DNA of 64,000 bases from Dongia_A sp035274225 (GTDB lineage Bacteria > Pseudomonadota > Alphaproteobacteria > Dongiales > Dongiaceae), in assembly GCA_035274225.1 (NCBI GenBank), contig DATEOK010000250.1, positions 1 to 64,000 of the forward strand, given 5' to 3'. The notes under the pieces were generated by a model that worked only from the letters and a program-made list of their open reading frames with translations, was not told the DNA's origin and ran no database searches. Numbering within the stretch: the stretch's first letter is position 1; every line of letters begins with the position of its first letter. Positions 60,367 through 64,000 of the stretch are shown piece after piece. The position numbers were made by a program, and so were the translations under genes.

Positions 60367-61380
60367 CTAAAGGTACCGCTCCACGTCCTGCTCGATCGCG
60401 CCGAACAGGCTCCTCCCGTCGGCGTCCAGCATTTCGATGCGGACGCGGTCGCCGAATTTGAGGAATGGAGTTTTGGCGCTGCCGGTGAGCAGCGTCTCGA
60501 CCGTGCGCAACTCGGCGAGGCAGGAATAGCCGGCGCCGCCTTCCTTGATCGGCTTGCCGGGGCCGCCATCCGCGCCTTTGTTGGAGACGGTGCCCGAGCC
60601 GATGATGGTGCCAGCGGCGAGCGAGCGGGTGCGCGCGGCGTGGGCGATCAGCTGGCCGAAATCGAAGGTCATGTCGACGCCGGCGTTGGGCCTGCCGAAC
60701 GGCTGGCCGTTGAGATGGGTCGTCAGCGGCAGGTGAACCTTGCCGCCGTCCCATGACGCACCCAGCTCCTCCGGCGTCACCGCGACGGGCGAGAAGGCGC
60801 TGCTCGGTTTGGATTGGAAGAAGCCGAAGCCCTTCGCCAGCTCAGCCGGAATGAGGTTGCGCAGCGACACGTCGTTGACCAGCAGGATGAGCTTGATATG
60901 CGCGCGCGCCGCTTCGGCATCGACGCCCATCGGCACGTCGTCGGTGATGACGGCGACCTCGGCTTCGAAATCGATGCCCCAGGCTTCGTCGGCCATCCGG
61001 ATCGGATCGCGCGGACCGAGGAACGAGTCAGAGCCGCCCTGGTACATCAGCGGGTCGGTCCAGAAGCTGGGCGGCATCTCGGCGCCGCGCGCCTTGCGCA
61101 CCAGCTCGACGTGGTTCACGTAGGCCGAGCCATCCGCCCACTGGTAGGCGCGGGGCAGGGGAGAGGCACATTCCTCCGCGGCGAATTCCTCGACGCCGAG
61201 CCATTCGCCGGCCTCGAGACGGGCGGCTTCCGCGCGCAGCAGCGGCGCGATCTCCGTCCAGTTGTCGAGCGCTTGCTGCAGTGTCGCTGCGTCACGGGCC
61301 GTGACGCAGCGCTTGAGGTCGCGGCTTACGATATGCAGGCGGCCGTCGCGGCTGCCGGTCTTCAGGGTCGCGAGCTTCAT
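60367..61380 (-). CDS. Fumarylacetoacetate hydrolase-family protein
   Basis: A 337-residue FAH-family hydrolase. The metal ligands appear in WGIDFEAEVAVITDDV, and VSLRNLIPAELAKGFGFFQS, RSLAAGTIIGSGTVSNKG and GDRVRIEMLDADGRSLFG are conserved. In tyrosine degradation this family cleaves fumarylacetoacetate. The homogentisate dioxygenase gene overlaps by four bases, supporting that role. The N-terminal 120 residues, with the SH3-like part of FAH, fit the long-type enzyme. Confidence 0.88.
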   Translation of the reverse strand: MKLATLKTGSRDGRLHIVSRDLKRCVTARDAATLQQALDNWTEIAPLLRAEAARLEAGEWLGVEEFAAEECASPLPRAYQWADGSAYVNHVELVRKARGAEMPPSFWTDPLMYQGGSDSFLGPRDPIRMADEAWGIDFEAEVAVITDDVPMGVDAEAARAHIKLILLVNDVSLRNLIPAELAKGFGFFQSKPSSAFSPVAVTPEELGASWDGGKVHLPLTTHLNGQPFGRPNAGVDMTFDFGQLIAHAARTRSLAAGTIIGSGTVSNKGADGGPGKPIKEGGAGYSCLAELRTVETLLTGSAKTPFLKFGDRVRIEMLDADGRSLFGAIEQDVERYL

Positions 61381-62507
61381 GCCCCGGGTGCCTTCCAGCT
61401 GTCGACATAGCCGGCGAACTCGGTGGCGCCGGCGGCGTCGCCCACCTGCAGCGCATCGCGTGCGTCGATCATCACCGCATATTCGTCGGTCGCGGGCTTG
61501 GCCGACTTGAAGGCGTTCTTCAGCGCTTTCGGGTGCGGGCCGTGGGTGAAGCCGCAGGGGTGGAAGGTCACCATGCCCGGCTTGATGTTGTCGCGGCTGA
61601 AGAAATCGCCGGCGTGGTAGAACAGCACCTCGTCATAGTCGTCGTTGTTGTGGAAGAACGGCACCTTCAGCGCGTCCTCTGCGGATTCGAACGGCCGGGG
61701 GCAGAAGGTGCAGACCACGAAGCGGTTGCCGACGAAGGTGGTGTGCGCCGACGGCGGCAGGTGATAGCGGTGGCTCATCAGCGGCCGGATGTCCTTGACG
61801 TTGATGCGTACCGGCGCGAGGTCGCCCTTCCAGCCCACCGCGTCGAGCGGATTATACGGGAAGGTGACGGTGGAAATCGCATCGCGGCGCTTGATCTGGA
61901 CCTTCCAGGTGCCGGGGCCTTGCTGCTTCAGGAAGGCATCGTCGATCTTCGGCGTGTCGAGCATGGCGGGGTCGAAGATCGCGTGCGGGCCGACCAGGCC
62001 CTTGTCCGGCAGCAGGTAGGAGCCGTTGGTCGCCTCGATCAGCAGCGCGGTCATCGGCGCCGCGCTCTCGATCCGCCACATGGTGCCGCGCGGCAGCATC
62101 ACGTAGTCGCCGGCCTTCACAGCGAGATGGCCGTAGTCGCAATGGAGATCGCCTTCGCCCTCATGCACGAACAGCAGCTCGTCGCCGTCGCCGTTGCGGG
62201 CCAGTGCCTCCATGCGCTGTGGCACGCGCCAGAAGCGCAGCTTGACGTTGGCGTTCGAGAGGACGGCCGGCGCGTCCCAGGGCGAGGCTTGCGCACCGGT
62301 GATCTTGTTGAGATCGAATGCGCGCGGACGCAGCGGCCCTTCCCAGTCGACCCAGCCGGTCGGCGGGTTGCGGTGATACATGTGGGTGGCCGGGCCGAAG
62401 AACCCTTCCTTGCCCAGTTCGCGCTCGTAGGTGCCGCTGGGCAGCGACGCGTGGGCCTGGCGCGAGGCGTCGCCTTCGACGCGCGGGAACGAGATGTAGT
62501 TCTTCAA
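61377..62507 (-). CDS. hmgA: Homogentisate 1,2-dioxygenase
   Basis: A 376-residue cupin dioxygenase that opens the homogentisate ring to maleylacetoacetate. The iron ligands are in FFHNNDDYDEVLFYHAGDFF (His and Glu) and CGFTHGPHPKAL (His). Early motifs GFFGPATHMYHRNPPTGW and FVHEGEGDLHCDYGHLAVKA are also typical. It is shorter than the usual 430-450 residues, matching a compact bacterial subgroup. First gene of the minus-strand operon, divergent from a MarR gene, with an operator-like palindrome in between. Confidence 0.85.
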   Translation of the reverse strand: MKNYISFPRVEGDASRQAHASLPSGTYERELGKEGFFGPATHMYHRNPPTGWVDWEGPLRPRAFDLNKITGAQASPWDAPAVLSNANVKLRFWRVPQRMEALARNGDGDELLFVHEGEGDLHCDYGHLAVKAGDYVMLPRGTMWRIESAAPMTALLIEATNGSYLLPDKGLVGPHAIFDPAMLDTPKIDDAFLKQQGPGTWKVQIKRRDAISTVTFPYNPLDAVGWKGDLAPVRINVKDIRPLMSHRYHLPPSAHTTFVGNRFVVCTFCPRPFESAEDALKVPFFHNNDDYDEVLFYHAGDFFSRDNIKPGMVTFHPCGFTHGPHPKALKNAFKSAKPATDEYAVMIDARDALQVGDAAGATEFAGYVDSWKAPGA

Positions 62508-62552
62508 GCTGTCTTCTCCTCCGGCTTGCCGGACGGGCTGCGATGCTCTATG

Positions 62553-62598
62553 ATCGTTTCAAATGAAACGATTGTCAAGGAATAGTTTCAGGTGAAAC
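62553..62598. promoter_or_regulatory. Two MarR operator palindromes
   Basis: A perfect 9-bp inverted repeat, ATCGTTTCA and TGAAACGAT around AA (62553-62572), and a second GTTTCA-N2-TGAAAC (62585-62598), centres 29 bases apart. Both share the core GTTTCA-N2-TGAAAC. The second covers the GTG start of the marR gene. Likely bound by the MarR protein to control both divergent units. Confidence 0.8.
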
Positions 62599-63047
62599 GA
62601 TCCGGCTCCTTCGACCTGGAAAGCTTCCTGCCCTACCGGCTGTCGGTCACGACCAACCGGGTGAGCCGGGCCTTTGCCGCGCAGTATGAACAGGAATTTG
62701 GCATCTCGATTCCGGAATGGCGGGTCATCGCCGTGCTCGGCGCCTTCGCGCCGCTGTCCTCGAACGAGATCTGCGAGCGCACCGCCATGGACAAGGCCAA
62801 GGTCAGCCGCGCCGTCGCCACCCTGCTGAAGCGCGGCCTGATCGAGCGCGAGGCGCATGAGACCGACCAGCGCCTGATCCAGCTGACGCTGAGCAAGTCC
62901 GGCCGGAAGATCTACGAAGCCATCATCCCGCGCGCCCGCGCGATCGAGGCGGAGGTGACGAAGGGGTTGTCGAAAAGCGATATCGCCGCGCTGCACCGCG
63001 TGCTCGATTGCGTCGGCGCGCGGCTGGATGAAATCGAAGCAGACTAG
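62592..63047 (+). CDS. MarR-family regulator of the homogentisate genes
   Basis: A 151-residue winged-helix regulator. LSSNEICERTAMDKAKVSRA is the recognition helix region, ATLLKRGLIEREAHETDQRL the wing. It opens with FDLESFLPYRLSVTTNRVSR. MarR proteins are usually released by aromatic ligands; divergent from homogentisate dioxygenase it probably senses homogentisate or a related compound. The GTG start is preceded by AAGGA about ten bases away and lies within an operator palindrome, which would give tight autoregulation. Confidence 0.88.
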   Translation: MKRSGSFDLESFLPYRLSVTTNRVSRAFAAQYEQEFGISIPEWRVIAVLGAFAPLSSNEICERTAMDKAKVSRAVATLLKRGLIEREAHETDQRLIQLTLSKSGRKIYEAIIPRARAIEAEVTKGLSKSDIAALHRVLDCVGARLDEIEAD

Positions 63048-63062
63048 ACTCTGCACAAAACA

Positions 63063-63090
63063 AAAGCCCCGGCGTTTCCGCCGGGGCTTT
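63063..63090 (-). terminator. Strong intrinsic terminator of the cold-shock gene
   Basis: AAAGCCCCGGCG and CGCCGGGGCTTT form a perfect 12-bp stem; read on the minus strand the loop is the stable GAAA tetraloop and TTTTGTTTTG follows. It ends the cold-shock transcript and may also serve the convergent marR gene. Confidence 0.9.
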
Positions 63091-63114
63091 CAGATCCGAA
63101 GATCGTTGGATCAG

Positions 63115-63318
63115 TTACGCCAGCTTCAGGTTGCCGGCGGCCTGCTTGCCGCGCTCGCTCACCACGTCGAAGCTGACCTTCTGACCTTCCGTGAGGCCGG
63201 GCAGGCCGGCGCGCTCAACGGCGGTGACGTGCACGAACACGTCCTTCGACCCGTCGGCCGGCTGGATGAAGCCGAAGCCCTTCTGCGCGTTGAACCACTT
63301 CACGGTACCAGTAGCCAT
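63115..63318 (-). CDS. Cold-shock protein (CspA family)
   Basis: A 67-residue single cold-shock domain: MATGTVKWFNAQKGFGFIQP with RNP1 KGFGFI, then KDVFVHVTAVERAG with RNP2 VFVH. It binds single-stranded RNA and DNA and melts mRNA structure. The start was taken at MATGTVKW, where every family member begins; a longer in-frame extension upstream is not coding-like. A long 5' region of more than 200 bases without a gene, typical of regulated csp mRNAs, precedes it. It ends with the strong terminator. Confidence 0.97.
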   Translation of the reverse strand: MATGTVKWFNAQKGFGFIQPADGSKDVFVHVTAVERAGLPGLTEGQKVSFDVVSERGKQAAGNLKLA

Positions 63319-63585
63319 TCTCGTATCTCCTAGGCTCTCAAAGCATGCTCGATGCATGCCGTTTCTCGCGCCGTGCGACTGCCGCACGGCATCTGCAACA
63401 ACCTGATTTTTGGAAGCGTCTGGATCAGGCACCGTCCGGAGAACCGTAGGCGCGGAAAGCCAAGGCAGGCAAAAACTCGATTGCGCGCGGCATATGACAC
63501 GGTGCCTAACCACGCGTCAATCGAAATCAGCCTTAACGTTCGCCGCGAAAACCTTGAAAATGCTCACCAAAAGGTGCGAATCGCG

Positions 63586-63999
63586 CTATTTCCTTGATTC
63601 GCGGTGCTTTCCGACGAAGGCTAGGACCGCCTCGTTGAACGGCTTCGGATGCTCCCACATATAGGCGTGCCCGCCCTTGGCGGTCCCGAACGCCGCGCCG
63701 GAGATGAGGCTGTGCAGCTCGCGCGACAGGTTCATCGGGATGAGGATGTCCTCGGCGCCGGCCAGCACCAGGGTCGGCACCGTGATGGCCTTGAGGCGCG
63801 CGCGCGTGTCGTGGGTCTGGATCGAGTTCAATTGCCACAGATAGACCTCGACCGGCTGATCGAGCGCCGCCATCGCCGCCTCGAATTCCTTGAGCGTCGC
63901 CTCTTGCGTGAGGAAGAACTCCTGGGTGAAGGCCCAGAGCGTGACATCGCGCATGACGGCCGGCACGCCCATCACCGGCGCCATGTCCTGCCACAGCTT
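63586..63999 (-). CDS. Alpha/beta hydrolase (C-terminal part, cut by window edge)
   Basis: The C-terminal 137 or so residues of an alpha/beta-hydrolase fold protein; the reading frame stays open to the window end. The acid residue lies in TVPTLVLAGAEDILIPMNLS and the catalytic histidine in GTAKGGHAYMWEHPKPFNEA. The nucleophile elbow is beyond the edge. The cap-like part has ATLKEFEAAMAALDQPVEVY. Substrate class cannot be told; possible relatives are 3-oxoadipate enol-lactonase-type hydrolases. Confidence 0.8.
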   Translation of the reverse strand, partial: KLWQDMAPVMGVPAVMRDVTLWAFTQEFFLTQEATLKEFEAAMAALDQPVEVYLWQLNSIQTHDTRARLKAITVPTLVLAGAEDILIPMNLSRELHSLISGAAFGTAKGGHAYMWEHPKPFNEAVLAFVGKHRESRK

Positions 64000-64000
64000 G

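Overview
The window is GC-rich, densely coded bacterial DNA. It has short intergenic gaps, frequent ATGA stop/start overlaps and many GTG or TTG starts. Gene content points to an alphaproteobacterium, probably Hyphomicrobiales or Rhodospirillales: an alpha-type C-P lyase operon, a ChvE-GguAB sugar importer, and enzymes closely matching the Mesorhizobium loti vitamin B6 degradation pathway. No tRNA, rRNA, CRISPR array, transposase or phage gene was found. Family calls come from reading the translations and from remembered family sequences; no database search was run.

Layout. (1) 1-8200: phosphonate utilisation, with phnI(partial)-J-K-L-M, a 2H phosphoesterase and phnN on the plus strand, converging on phnC-D-E on the minus strand. 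(2) 8579-13839: a small conserved protein, then a PqqD-like protein, an HPr-kinase-like ATPase and two GT2 glycosyltransferases, facing a nucleotidyltransferase fused to two repeated beta-type modules. This resembles the accessory part of a peptide- or polysaccharide-modifying cluster, with no precursor visible. (3) 14004-17686: a DUF1194 protein, a DUF3108 protein, an NTF2-like protein, a cupin, and an ArsR/SRPBCC pair with clear operators. (4) 17706-22743: a GntR regulator divergent from chvE-gguA-gguB. (5) 23723-31100: a minus-strand sugar ABC operon holding two paralogous strictosidine-synthase/SMP-30-like propellers, one fused to a permease. (6) 31392-39431: mixed genes, including a CoA-transferase, an FUSC protein, a BchE-like radical SAM enzyme, a DOPA-dioxygenase-like protein, a pirin and an intradiol dioxygenase. 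(7) 39491-55733: a large catabolic locus. A FadR-type regulator faces a gentisate/salicylate-type cupin dioxygenase, an LVIVD protein, RidA and a GST. These are followed by FHMPC dehydrogenase, a four-gene BMP-type ABC importer, 4-pyridoxolactonase, a YciI-like protein, an exported ankyrin protein, pyridoxal 4-dehydrogenase, pyridoxamine-pyruvate aminotransferase and pyridoxine 4-oxidase. (8) 55730-64000: a lipoprotein, an acyl-CoA ligase, a truncated AlgD-like dehydrogenase, a phosphomannomutase, a MarR-controlled homogentisate dioxygenase/FAH-family pair, a cold-shock protein and a partial alpha/beta hydrolase.

How the genes work together. The most interesting region is the vitamin B6 locus. 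Pyridoxine 4-oxidase and the aminotransferase would both feed pyridoxal. Pyridoxal 4-dehydrogenase and the lactonase would then give 4-pyridoxate, and FHMPC dehydrogenase acts one oxidation later. The BMP-type importer sits between these enzymes and is a candidate B6-vitamer transporter. The salicylate-type cupin dioxygenase is a candidate alternative ring-cleavage enzyme, because the known decarboxylase and flavin ring oxygenase are not in the window. Both proposals are inference.

Two families of palindromic intergenic repeats (one copy set at 26.3, 28.8 and 32.8 kb, the other at 44.0, 47.9 and 60.3 kb, plus a related hairpin at 51.0 kb) decorate the gaps. Several regulators have visible inverted-repeat operators.
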